Origin: Arthrobacter globiformis NBRC 12137
GTDB lineage: Bacteria > Actinomycetota > Actinomycetes > Actinomycetales > Micrococcaceae
DNA: 64,000 nt
Assembly (NCBI RefSeq): GCF_000238915.1
Contig: NZ_BAEG01000094.1
Span: forward strand, 1-64,000
Direction: 5' to 3'
The notes beneath the pieces were generated by a model that was given only the letters and a program-made list of their open reading frames with translations, was not told the origin of the DNA and ran no database searches. This document shows positions 40,623 to 49,302 of this stretch, in pieces. A program made the position numbers and the translations under genes. Numbering within the stretch: position 1 is the first letter of the stretch; each line of letters starts with the position of its first letter.

Positions 40623-42161
40623 ATGAAAGCACCCCAACACGACCGCGCCGACGAACTGGAAAACGAGCGGGAACTCACCGGCGACGTCAGCAGCGCCGTG
40701 CGCGACTTTGCCAGCGAAGAGCAGGGTTACCACAAGACACTCAAACCCCGGCAAATTCAAATGATTGCCATCGGCGGCGCCATCGGCACCGGCCTGTTCA
40801 TGGGAGCCGGCGCCCGGCTCCACAACAGCGGCCCGGCGCTCATCCTTGTCTACGCGGTCTGCGGGTTCTTTGGCTTCCTGATCCTCCGCGCCCTCGGCGA
40901 ACTCGTCCTTCACCGGCCCTCGTCCGGTTCCTTCGTCTCCTACGCGCGCGAGTTCTACGGGGAGAAGATGGCGTTCGCCGCGGGGTGGCTGTATTTCCTG
41001 AACTGGGCCATGACCTCCATCGTCGACGTCACTGCGGCCGCCCTCTACCTGAAGTTCTGGGCACAGTACTGGGAACCCCTGCAGGCAGTTCCGCAATGGG
41101 CCCTTGCCCTGATCGCGCTGGTCGTCGTGCTCGCCCTGAACCTGGTGTCCGTCAAGCTCTTCGGTGAGATGGAGTTCTGGTTCGCGCTGGTCAAAATCCT
41201 CGCCCTCGTAGGGTTTCTGGTCATCGGCGTCGTCTTCATCCTCACTGGTTCGGCCACCGATGCCGGCCCGGCCGGATTCAGCGTCATCGCCGACAACGGC
41301 GGGATTTTTCCGGCCGGAGGCATCGCACCGCTCCTGGCGGCAAGCGGCGTGATCTTCGCCTACGCCGGCATCGAACTGATCGGCACGGCCGCCGGCGAAA
41401 CCGCAAAACCCGCCGAGACCATGCCAAAAGCCATTAACACCGTGGTGCTGCGGATCGCTGTGTTCTACGTCGGGTCGGTCCTCCTGCTCTCCCTGCTTCT
41501 ACCCTTCACTTCCTACAAGGCCGGTGAATCGCCGTTCGTGACGTTCTTCTCCCACCTGGGCAACCCCGACGCCGGTGTCGCGTCCGCGTCGGTGATGAAC
41601 TTCGTCGTCCTGACCGCCGCGCTTTCAAGCCTCAATGCAGGGCTGTACTCCACCGGGCGGATCCTGCGGTCCATGGCGCTGAACGGTTCGGCCCCTGGCT
41701 TCACCGCCCGGATGAGCGCCAACGGTGTCCCCTACGGGGGAATTCTCCTCACCACCGTGCTGACCCTGCTCGGTGTAGGACTCAACGCACTGGCCCCGTC
41801 GCAGGCTTTTGAAATCGTCCTGGAAGTATCCGCGCTCGGCATCATCGGCTGCTGGGCCACCATCATCCTGTGCCAGATGAAGCTGCACCGGCAGGCCCGG
41901 GAAGGCAGGCTGGTCCGGCCAGCCTTCCGGCTCTTCGGCACCCCGTTCACAGCCTGGCTGACCCTGGCCTTTTTGGGCTTCGTCCTGGCATCGATGGGGT
42001 TCTCCGAAACCGGCCGGTGGGTCCTGGCATCGCTTCTGATCGTGATTCCGCTCCTGATCGCGGGCTGGTTTTCCGCGCGCAAGGGGATCCACGCCGCTGC
42101 CCGGGAACGGCAGGGCTACACCGGCAGCTTCCCGGTGGTGACAAACCAGCCGGAACGCTAG
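40623..42161 (+). CDS. Amino-acid permease (APC superfamily, AAT group)
   Basis: This 512-residue proton-coupled amino-acid importer has twelve predicted helices. The AAT signature is clear: LKPRQIQMIAIGGAIGTGLFMGAGARL in pieces near residues 40-65, GPALILVYAVCGF, and MAFAAGWLYFLNWAMTSIVD. The long acidic N-terminus precedes the first helix. It starts immediately after the hydrolase stop (TGAATG). As the only transporter of the RraA operon it should bring in the pathway's amino acid. Confidence 0.93.
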   Translation: MKAPQHDRADELENERELTGDVSSAVRDFASEEQGYHKTLKPRQIQMIAIGGAIGTGLFMGAGARLHNSGPALILVYAVCGFFGFLILRALGELVLHRPSSGSFVSYAREFYGEKMAFAAGWLYFLNWAMTSIVDVTAAALYLKFWAQYWEPLQAVPQWALALIALVVVLALNLVSVKLFGEMEFWFALVKILALVGFLVIGVVFILTGSATDAGPAGFSVIADNGGIFPAGGIAPLLAASGVIFAYAGIELIGTAAGETAKPAETMPKAINTVVLRIAVFYVGSVLLLSLLLPFTSYKAGESPFVTFFSHLGNPDAGVASASVMNFVVLTAALSSLNAGLYSTGRILRSMALNGSAPGFTARMSANGVPYGGILLTTVLTLLGVGLNALAPSQAFEIVLEVSALGIIGCWATIILCQMKLHRQAREGRLVRPAFRLFGTPFTAWLTLAFLGFVLASMGFSETGRWVLASLLIVIPLLIAGWFSARKGIHAAARERQGYTGSFPVVTNQPER

Positions 42162-42192
42162 GGCCAATAACCCTGTAAATTCCCGGCCGTAT

Positions 42193-42238
42193 GCACGGGG
42201 ACGGGCAGCCAACCAGCCGCCCGTCCCCGTGCAGTTTT
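42193..42238. terminator. Hairpin terminator with T-tract
   Basis: GCACGGGGACGGGC (42193-42206) pairs perfectly with 42219-42232 across a 12-base loop and is followed by TTTT. It ends the RraA operon and the convergent GntR gene. Confidence 0.88.
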
Positions 42239-42244
42239 AAAGCG

Positions 42245-42961
42245 TCAGTCCCTGCGCCCTTCGCCGTAGAGGTAAATGGACATCAGGTGGTCTTCAGACC
42301 GGCGCAGATACTCCAACAGCATGTCACCGGCTCCGCGGAAATCCCCCGCCGACAGGGCTTCGGCAATCAATTCGTTCTCCTGCAAGTACCGCGTATAGAA
42401 GGCAACGTCCACGGTTTCCTTGTGGAAGAACAGGCGCATTTCGGCCAGGACCTGCTGCATCAGGCTGTTCAGCCGGTCGCTTTCGGCCATTTCCACAATG
42501 GCCCCATGGAACCGCTGGTTGGCGGTTGCGAGGGCGTTGAGATCCCCGGATGCTGCTGCTGCCCGGCCCTCTTCGACTGCCTGGCCGACAGCGGCAATTC
42601 TTTCCGCTGTTCCCCCGTTGCGTGCCGCGCTGACCTCGACAGTGCGCCGCACGACGTAAAAGTCCCGCAGATCTGCCGGGCCAGGAGATGCGACGAAGAC
42701 CCCGCGACTGGGAAGCCGAACCACCAGACGCTCCGAGCTCAACTCAGCAAATGCTTCTCGGAGGGTATTCCGGGACACCCCGAGGCTCTTGGTCAACCCT
42801 GGTTCGCTAAGGCGCTCCCCCGGCTTGAGCCGGCCCTTCGTGAGCTGCCGCCGAAGCTCTGCTGCCACTTTCGCTGCAACGGCGGTGCTGGCTGTCTTTT
42901 CGGGTACGCCCGCACCCGGTTCCGCCCCAGGGTCGACTTCCGCGGTCTTCAGCAATTCCAT
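42245..42961 (-). CDS. GntR-family transcriptional regulator (FCD type)
   Basis: This 238-residue regulator has a winged helix (RLSEPGLTKSLGVSRNTLREAFAELSSERLV in two parts near residues 48-80) and a C-terminal FCD ligand domain (DLRDFYVVRRTVEVSAAR, ANQRFHGAIVEMAESDRL). It diverges from the pxpA operon and two matching operator sites lie between them, so it likely represses both itself and the operon in response to a lactam or dicarboxylate-type ligand. Confidence 0.92.
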   Translation of the reverse strand: MELLKTAEVDPGAEPGAGVPEKTASTAVAAKVAAELRRQLTKGRLKPGERLSEPGLTKSLGVSRNTLREAFAELSSERLVVRLPSRGVFVASPGPADLRDFYVVRRTVEVSAARNGGTAERIAAVGQAVEEGRAAAASGDLNALATANQRFHGAIVEMAESDRLNSLMQQVLAEMRLFFHKETVDVAFYTRYLQENELIAEALSAGDFRGAGDMLLEYLRRSEDHLMSIYLYGEGRRD

Positions 42962-42998
42962 ACCCAGAATCTACACTTCCTCGCCGCCAGCGTCCATC

Positions 42999-43014
42999 AA
43001 TCGTTGAACGAATT
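42999..43014. promoter_or_regulatory. GntR operator copy 1
   Basis: AATCGTTGAACGAATT is a near-dyad (AATCGT/ACGAATT) lying 37 bases before the GntR start. It is nearly the same as the second copy 32 bases away. Confidence 0.7.
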
Positions 43015-43030
43015 TAAGAAATCTGGAAAA

Positions 43031-43045
43031 AATCGTAGAACGATT
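43031..43045. promoter_or_regulatory. GntR operator copy 2
   Basis: AATCGTAGAACGATT is a perfect AATCGT/ACGATT dyad with a three-base centre. It is 32 bases (about three helical turns) from copy 1, in the divergent promoter region between gntR and pxpA. Confidence 0.72.
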
Positions 43046-43098
43046 CTGGTTTTTGGGGCATGATTGTGTGAACACCTCGTGAGATAGGGATCACAGCC

Positions 43099-43857
43099 AT
43101 GAACACCATCGATTTGAACAGCGACGTCGGCGAATCCTTCGGCCGGTGGGAACTCGGCGATGACGCCGCAATGTTCCGTTCCGTTTCAAGCGCCAACGTC
43201 GCCTGTGGCTTCCACGCCGGGGACCCTTCCGTCCTGCGCGCCACCTGCGCCGCCGCCGCAGCCAGCGGCGTCCAGGTCGGCGCCCACCCCGGATACCGCG
43301 ACCTGGCCAACTTTGGACGGCGCTTCCTGGATGTTGATCCGATCCAGCTGACGGATGAGATCATCTACCAGGTCGGCGCCCTCCAGGCCATCGCCAAGAC
43401 GGCCGGAACCAGCGTCACCTACGTCAAACCGCACGGTGCACTGGGCAACGCAATCGTCCACCACGCCGCGCATGCGCAGGCCGTTGTAGACGCCGTGAAG
43501 GCCGTCGACGCCACGCTGCCCATCCTGGCCATGCCCAACTCAGAGATCCTGACACGGGCAGAGGCCGCCGGCCTCCGGGGTGTCCCCGAGGCGTTCGCCG
43601 ACCGTGCCTACACCGCCGACGGCCGCCTGGCGCCCCGGTCCCTTCCCGGGTCCGTACTGCACGATGCCGACGAGGTCGCAGAACGCGTCGTCCGCATGGT
43701 CACAGAAGGAAAGATCACCACTCTCGACGGCGTGGACATCGACGTCTCCCCCGAGAGTATCTGCGTCCACGGCGACACAGCAGGGGCCGTCACCATGGCC
43801 AGCCGTGTCCGTAAAGCGCTCGAATCAGCAGGAATCGTCATCAGGAGTTTCGTCTAA
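43099..43857 (+). CDS. pxpA: 5-oxoprolinase subunit A (LamB/YcsF family)
   Basis: This 252-residue PxpA is the subunit that, with PxpB and PxpC, hydrolyses 5-oxoproline to glutamate using ATP. The opening TIDLNSDVGESFGRWELGDD, ANVACGFHAGDP and YVKPHGALGN motifs are diagnostic. It is the first gene of the operon after the GntR operators. Because biotin carboxylase genes follow, the substrate could be another lactam or a related amide instead of 5-oxoproline. Confidence 0.95.
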   Translation: MNTIDLNSDVGESFGRWELGDDAAMFRSVSSANVACGFHAGDPSVLRATCAAAAASGVQVGAHPGYRDLANFGRRFLDVDPIQLTDEIIYQVGALQAIAKTAGTSVTYVKPHGALGNAIVHHAAHAQAVVDAVKAVDATLPILAMPNSEILTRAEAAGLRGVPEAFADRAYTADGRLAPRSLPGSVLHDADEVAERVVRMVTEGKITTLDGVDIDVSPESICVHGDTAGAVTMASRVRKALESAGIVIRSFV

Positions 43858-43913
43858 CAGCCGAAACACCTCTCGCACATCAACCCACTCCCCCTCATCA
43901 TTTGGAGCACATC

Positions 43914-45263
43914 ATGGGAGCAACAATGCCAGAGCAAGACCTGACCACCGCAGACTTCAGGCGCCGCAAAACCCGCAGTGCGGTCAAAGCCTACGTCGCC
44001 AGCCTTAGCGGGACGTCTTTGGAGTACTACGACTTCGCCATCTACTCCGTTGCCTCCGCCCTCGTCTTCCCGAAAATCTTCTTCCCGGGAAATGACGAAT
44101 TCGTCGGGCTACTGCTGTCCTTTTCCACGTTTGCCGTCGGGTACCTTGCCCGCCCCCTTGGAGGTATCTTCTTCGGCCGGCTCGGTGACAAGATCGGACG
44201 CCGCCACGTCCTGGTCATCACCCTTCTGCTCATCGGCATCGCAACAGTCCTGATCGGTGTCCTGCCCGACTACTCAGTCCTCGGCATCTGGGCGCCCACC
44301 CTCCTGGTACTCCTGCGCCTGGCCCAGGGCATCGGCGTCGGCGGCGAATGGGGCGGAGCCGTCCTGCTCTCCAGCGAATTCGGCAACCCCCGACGCCGCG
44401 GCTTCTGGTCCTCCGCGGCCCAAATCGGCCCGCCCGCCGGCAACCTCATGGCAAACGGCGTCCTCGCCCTGCTGGCGGCAAGCCTCAGCACCACTGACTT
44501 CCTGGGCTGGGGATGGCGCGTAGCATTCCTTGCCTCCGCCCTGCTGGTGGTCTTCGGGCTCGTCATCCGCCTCAAGCTCGAAGAAACACCCGTCTTCCAG
44601 GCCCTCGTCGCCAAGGACGAACGGTCCAAGGCACCGGTGTCCGAGGTCTTCAAGACCCAGCCCCGGGCCCTGATCTCGGCAGCCCTGTCACGGCTGTTCC
44701 CGGACGTCATGTACTCCCTCTTCACCGTCTACGTCGCCGTCTATGCAACCAGCCAACTCGGCCTGACCGCCAGCAACGTCCTCGCCGCCATCCTCATCGG
44801 ATCCGCCTGCCAGATGTGCGTCATCCCGCTGGCCGGCATCCTCACGGACATTTTCAACCGTCGACTCGTCTACACCCTCAGCACCATCGCTGCCGCGATC
44901 TACATCCCTCTGTTCTTCATGATGACCCAGGACAAATCACCGGTGACCCTCATCGTTGGCGTGGCCGTTGCTCTGTCCATCCAGGGCCTCATGTACGGCC
45001 CGCAGGCCGCCTACATCACCGAACAATTCCCCGCCCGCCTCCGCTACGTCGGCAGCTCACTGGCCTACACCCTCGCCGGCGTCGTCGGTGGAGCCATCGC
45101 ACCCCTGGTCTTCACGGCACTGACCGCAGCCAGCGGCGGCAGCTGGAACCTGATCCCGATCTACCTCGGCGCCATGGCCATCATCACCGTCATCGGCATG
45201 GCCCTGGGCCGCGATCCGCGCCCCGAAGAAGACCTGAGGCTGGTCGATGAAGCCCACGTATGA
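43914..45263 (+). CDS. MFS transporter, metabolite:proton symporter (MHS) family
   Basis: This 449-residue, twelve-helix transporter has MHS-type motifs: SLSGTSLEYYDFAIYSVAS at the first helix, GRLGDKIGRRHVLV in loop 2-3 and LLRLAQGIGVGGEWGGAVLLSSE. ATG 43914 has GGAG six bases upstream; ATG 43926 is a close alternative. Nested between pxpA and the pxpBC fusion, it probably imports the operon's substrate, expected to be a small carboxylate. Confidence 0.9.
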   Translation: MGATMPEQDLTTADFRRRKTRSAVKAYVASLSGTSLEYYDFAIYSVASALVFPKIFFPGNDEFVGLLLSFSTFAVGYLARPLGGIFFGRLGDKIGRRHVLVITLLLIGIATVLIGVLPDYSVLGIWAPTLLVLLRLAQGIGVGGEWGGAVLLSSEFGNPRRRGFWSSAAQIGPPAGNLMANGVLALLAASLSTTDFLGWGWRVAFLASALLVVFGLVIRLKLEETPVFQALVAKDERSKAPVSEVFKTQPRALISAALSRLFPDVMYSLFTVYVAVYATSQLGLTASNVLAAILIGSACQMCVIPLAGILTDIFNRRLVYTLSTIAAAIYIPLFFMMTQDKSPVTLIVGVAVALSIQGLMYGPQAAYITEQFPARLRYVGSSLAYTLAGVVGGAIAPLVFTALTAASGGSWNLIPIYLGAMAIITVIGMALGRDPRPEEDLRLVDEAHV

Positions 45264-46866
45264 CGCCCAACCTGCCACCCCTGACGCCGGCGCAAGCCGG
45301 GTCCGCGAAGTCAGGTTCGTCGGCCAACGGGCGCTCCTGGCAGAACTCGAGCGCACCGACGACGTCCTGGCACTCCAGGAACACCTCACCCGCAACCCCA
45401 TGGCGGACCAACTCGAGGTCATCAGCGCAGCTGAAACCGTCCTGATCACCTGCGCCAACCCCGAAGCCGCGCATCGCATCCGCAAAGCATTGCTTGGCTT
45501 GGTCTTCCCGCCCCGCCAACAGGGCGACAGTGAACTGGTACCAATCGACGTCGTCTACGACGGAGAAGACCTGCGTGACGTCGCAGACCGCTGCGGCCTG
45601 ACGCCGGAAGCAGTCGTGAACGTCCACTCGGCGCAGACCTGGACTGCCGCGTTCACCGGGTTCTCCCCCGGACTTGCGTACATGGTCGGGGAAAACAACA
45701 TCCTGGACGTCCCGCGGCGGTCAAGCCCCCGCACGTCCGTCCCTGCAGGATCGGTCGCACTGGCAGGACACTACTCCACGGTCTACCCGCGCCAGTCACC
45801 CGGCGGCTGGCAGATCATCGGCCGCACCCATGCGACCATGTGGGACCTCGGGCGGGAAAACCCCGCCCTGGTCATGCCCGGCACGAGAGTCGCGTTCCAG
45901 CCCGTCCGGGCGTTGGCCTCCACCATTTCCGCCGACTCCCGCGCCGAAGAGAAGAAGGATGGGACCGGGGAGGGGCTGCGCGTCATCCAGTCCCTTCCGC
46001 TGACCCTGATCGAGGATCTCGGCCGGACCGGGCACGCAGCTGTCGGCGTCTCCACCTCCGGAGCCATGGACCGTCCCTCCCTGAAGCGCGCGAACCGCGT
46101 CGTCGGAAACCCACCAGGTGCGGCGGGCCTGGAAATCGTCGACGGCGGGCTCAGCGTGGAAGCCGCTGGTGATCAGGTCCTGGCCGTTACGGGCGCCCCG
46201 GTCGAACTCCGGATCACATCCCCCCACGGGGCGAGGACCGTTCCGATGGCACATCCGTTCGCGCTGCTCACGGGTGAGGTTCTTACCCTGGGTAAGCCCA
46301 CCAGCGGTTTCCGCTGCTATCTGGCCGCTCGAGGCGGCTTTGACACCCCCAAGGTACTGGGCAGCCGTTCCACGGACACCATGTCCGGACTTGGCCCTGC
46401 CCCCGTTGCCCCGGGACAGCTTCTTTCCGTGGCCCCGGTAAAAGGTCTTCATTGCGTGGGATGGCCGGAGCCACAGCCGGACTTCTCAGATCCTGACGCG
46501 ACGGTCCTCGATGTCACCCTTGGCCCCCGGCATGACTGGTTTACCGACGAAGCACTTGCTCTGCTGGGCAGCACCAGCTGGGAAGTCAGCAACGACCTGA
46601 ACCGTGTGGGCATGCGGCTCGAAGGTCCGGTCCTGCAATGGGGACGGACCGGGGAACTGCCCAGCGAGGGCACCATTGCAGGCAGTATCCAGGTACCGCC
46701 CAGCGGACAGCCGGTCGTGTTCCTGTCCGACCATCCCACAACCGGCGGTTACCCGGTCATCGCCGTCCTGGCCGAGAACCAGCTGGAAAAGGCAGCCCAG
46801 ATCCGCCCCGGAAGCTCCGTGCGCCTCCGAATATCTTCACCGCAGAAAGAGACCACCGATGCATAA
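45247..46866 (+). CDS. Fused PxpB-PxpC (KipI-KipA) protein, carboxyltransferase-type
   Basis: This 539-residue fusion has residues about 20-225 as PxpB/KipI (AHS1; FTGFSPGLAYMVG, PRRSSPRTSVPAGSVALAG, PGGWQIIGRT) and about 245-530 as PxpC/KipA (AHS2; TLIEDLGRTGHAAVGVSTSGAMDRPS, NRVVGNPPGAAGLEI, DHPTTGGYPVIAV). The two are separate proteins in E. coli. The same pair forms the carboxyltransferase part of urea carboxylase, and the next gene is a biotin carboxylase, so this may be a carboxyltransferase. It overlaps the transporter gene by 17 bases. Confidence 0.93.
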   Translation: MKPTYDAQPATPDAGASRVREVRFVGQRALLAELERTDDVLALQEHLTRNPMADQLEVISAAETVLITCANPEAAHRIRKALLGLVFPPRQQGDSELVPIDVVYDGEDLRDVADRCGLTPEAVVNVHSAQTWTAAFTGFSPGLAYMVGENNILDVPRRSSPRTSVPAGSVALAGHYSTVYPRQSPGGWQIIGRTHATMWDLGRENPALVMPGTRVAFQPVRALASTISADSRAEEKKDGTGEGLRVIQSLPLTLIEDLGRTGHAAVGVSTSGAMDRPSLKRANRVVGNPPGAAGLEIVDGGLSVEAAGDQVLAVTGAPVELRITSPHGARTVPMAHPFALLTGEVLTLGKPTSGFRCYLAARGGFDTPKVLGSRSTDTMSGLGPAPVAPGQLLSVAPVKGLHCVGWPEPQPDFSDPDATVLDVTLGPRHDWFTDEALALLGSTSWEVSNDLNRVGMRLEGPVLQWGRTGELPSEGTIAGSIQVPPSGQPVVFLSDHPTTGGYPVIAVLAENQLEKAAQIRPGSSVRLRISSPQKETTDA

Positions 46867-48601
46867 AGTCCTGATCGCGAACCGCGGCGAAATTGCTGTG
46901 CGCATCGCCCGCGCCTGTAATGATGCCGGTCTGGAATCTGTTGCCGTCTATGCCGACGTGGACATCGACGCCCTTCACGTCCGCACCGCCGATAAGGCAT
47001 ACGGCCTGGGCGGCAACTCCCCCGCGGAGACCTACCTCAACATCGACAAACTCATCGACGCTGCCCGGCGCGCAGGCGCCGACGCCGTCCACCCCGGCTA
47101 CGGCTTCCTCTCCGAGAATGCAGACTTTGCCCAGGCCGTGCTCGACGCGGGCCTGGTGTGGATCGGACCCCCGCCGGCAACCATCCGTGAACTGGGCAAT
47201 AAGGTCACGGCCCGACAATTGGCCGTCCGCGCCGGAGTACCCCTCGTCGTGGGCAGCGACGGCCCGGTACGCTCCGCAGCCGAGGCAAAGGCTTTTGCCG
47301 AACAACACGGGCTGCCGATGGCCGTCAAAGCCGCCTTCGGAGGCGGCGGACGTGGGCTGAAGGTCGTCAGGGACATCGACACCGTCGAGGAGTCCTTTGA
47401 TTCCGCCGTCAGGGAAGCCGAAGCGGCCTTCGGCCGAGGCGAATGCTTTGTCGAAAAGTACCTGGACCGGCCCCGGCACGTCGAAGCCCAGGTCCTGGCA
47501 GACAACTCCGGCCGCGTTGTCGTCATCGGGACCCGTGATTGCACGCTGCAGCGGCGGAACCAGAAGCTGGTAGAAGAAGCCCCGGCGCCTTTCCTGACCG
47601 CTGCACAGGAAGAGACCATCCATGACGCCGCGCGCTCGATCTGCCGGGAAGCCGGCTACCGTGGTGCCGGAACAGTTGAATTCCTTGTCTCCGAGGCCGG
47701 GGACATCGCTTTCCTGGAAGTAAATACCCGCCTGCAGGTAGAGCATCCGGTCACCGAAGAAACCTATGGTGTGGACCTCGTTATGGAGCAGCTGCACATC
47801 GCGCAGGGCAAACCGCTCGAAGTACAGGACGGGTTGCGCCCGCTGAAGCACTCCTTTGAATTCCGCATCAATGCCGAAGACGTCGGCCGCGGCTTCCTGC
47901 CCACACCCGGAACAGTTGACACCCTCCAGATACCTACCGGTCCAGGGGTTCGGTTCGATTCCGGTGTCACCAGCGGTTCCGACGTCCCACCCCAGTTCGA
48001 CTCCCTCATCGCCAAACTGATTGTGACCGGCTCGGACCGGCAGCAGGCACTCCGGCGGGCACGCCGCGCGCTCACGGAACTGTCCATTACCGGCGTTCCC
48101 ACGGTCCTGCCGTTCCACCAGGCTGTGGTCCAGTCACCACAGTTCTGTGAGTCCACATCCTTCAAAGTGCACACCCGCTGGATCGAAACAGAATTCCAGG
48201 CCGGGATCCTGCCCGATCCCGCCTACGCCCCGCAGCCCACACTCGACCAGGCCCTCCGCCAACTCCCGCTGGAGATCGACGGGCGACGCCACCTCGTCGG
48301 CCTGCCGGAACAGCTCCTCGCGCTGCTGACCCCAGGCATTGGCGCCCCCGGCGATCATAACGGCCGCGAGGCTGACTCTGGAGAGGCGGACGGAACGGTT
48401 CAATCACCCATGTTCGGCAAAGTCGTCAAATGGCTGGTCGATGAAGGAGACGAAGTGGCCCAGGGCCAGCCACTGCTGGTACTCGAATCAATGAAGATGG
48501 AATCCCAGGTCCCAGCTCCCCGCTCAGGAACCGTCGAAGAACTCACGGTCGCGGCCGGCGACGATGTCCAGACCGGAACCAAGCTGGCCACAGTCGTCTG
48601 A
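46859..48601 (+). CDS. Biotin carboxylase with C-terminal biotin carrier domain
   Basis: This 580-residue AccC/BCCP protein carboxylates its own biotin with ATP and bicarbonate. Residues 1-450 carry the biotin carboxylase fold (VLIANRGEIAVRIARAC, HPGYGFLSENADFA, KAAFGGGGRGLKVV, EVNTRLQVEHPVTE). Residues about 505-580 are a biotinyl domain with Lys546 in ESMKMES. ATG 46859 overlaps the previous gene by eight bases; the open frame upstream is not coding. With the AHS1-AHS2 fusion it makes a split version of the urea-carboxylase architecture. Confidence 0.93.
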   Translation: MHKVLIANRGEIAVRIARACNDAGLESVAVYADVDIDALHVRTADKAYGLGGNSPAETYLNIDKLIDAARRAGADAVHPGYGFLSENADFAQAVLDAGLVWIGPPPATIRELGNKVTARQLAVRAGVPLVVGSDGPVRSAAEAKAFAEQHGLPMAVKAAFGGGGRGLKVVRDIDTVEESFDSAVREAEAAFGRGECFVEKYLDRPRHVEAQVLADNSGRVVVIGTRDCTLQRRNQKLVEEAPAPFLTAAQEETIHDAARSICREAGYRGAGTVEFLVSEAGDIAFLEVNTRLQVEHPVTEETYGVDLVMEQLHIAQGKPLEVQDGLRPLKHSFEFRINAEDVGRGFLPTPGTVDTLQIPTGPGVRFDSGVTSGSDVPPQFDSLIAKLIVTGSDRQQALRRARRALTELSITGVPTVLPFHQAVVQSPQFCESTSFKVHTRWIETEFQAGILPDPAYAPQPTLDQALRQLPLEIDGRRHLVGLPEQLLALLTPGIGAPGDHNGREADSGEADGTVQSPMFGKVVKWLVDEGDEVAQGQPLLVLESMKMESQVPAPRSGTVEELTVAAGDDVQTGTKLATVV

Positions 48602-48637
48602 AGCCCCCGTTCAACGCAAGTCAGGAAAGCAAGAACC

Positions 48638-49300
48638 ATGAGATTCTCACCGACGTTCACGGTGATCAACTCCGGACAAAATCAAGCTTCCGCCATCATC
48701 AGCGGGACAGACGCCCTCGCCGTCCGGCGCAAAATCATATCCCTGGAAAAAGCCATCGAATTGTATGGATTGCCGGGTATCGGGGAAGTTACGACGGCGG
48801 GCCGCTCCTTGGTGGTGGACTACGACCCCCTGCTGTGGAGCCACGCTTCCATCAAGGCAGCACTGATCGCCCTTGAATCCACTGTCGCCCAACCCCTGGA
48901 GTCCCCGCCTGCCCAGCTCTTCGAGTGGCCGTTGTCGTTGGAAGCAGAGGATGCAGACCTGCAGCTCGCTGCCGCCGCCAGCGAACTCACGCCCGAGGCC
49001 TTCGTTGCCCGCCTTACCCGCAGAACGCACATCGTCCAGGATTTCGCGACGCCGGGGATCTCGCCACAGCTCTTCAGGAGGGACTTCCGGGGACTGTCCG
49101 CTGGTTACCGGCCCCGGGAAGTGGCACGGCTGGTACTGCCCGGGACGCTCACCATATCCAGCGAGGGCTTCGCGGTGACGGCAGCGGGAACAGCAACCTA
49201 CGACCTCGTGATCGGAACAGTTCCGGCCCGTTGTGTAGATCCGGAAACAGCATCATTTCGCATTGGCGACAGGATCCGCTTCCGGATGCCCCGGCGCTGA
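48638..49300 (+). CDS. Second, diverged PxpB/KipI-like protein
   Basis: This 220-residue protein resembles AHS1/KipI in its N-terminal half (GRSLVVDYDPLLWSHASIKAAL) and in its C-terminal cyclophilin-like end (SAGYRPREVARLVLPGTLTISSEGFAV), but lacks the usual GFxPGFxYM motif. It lies 36 bases after the biotin carboxylase gene, as last gene of the operon, and its stop is only two bases from the convergent hydrolase. It may be an accessory or regulatory subunit. Annotation is tentative. Confidence 0.7.
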   Translation: MRFSPTFTVINSGQNQASAIISGTDALAVRRKIISLEKAIELYGLPGIGEVTTAGRSLVVDYDPLLWSHASIKAALIALESTVAQPLESPPAQLFEWPLSLEAEDADLQLAAAASELTPEAFVARLTRRTHIVQDFATPGISPQLFRRDFRGLSAGYRPREVARLVLPGTLTISSEGFAVTAAGTATYDLVIGTVPARCVDPETASFRIGDRIRFRMPRR

Positions 49301-49302
49301 AT

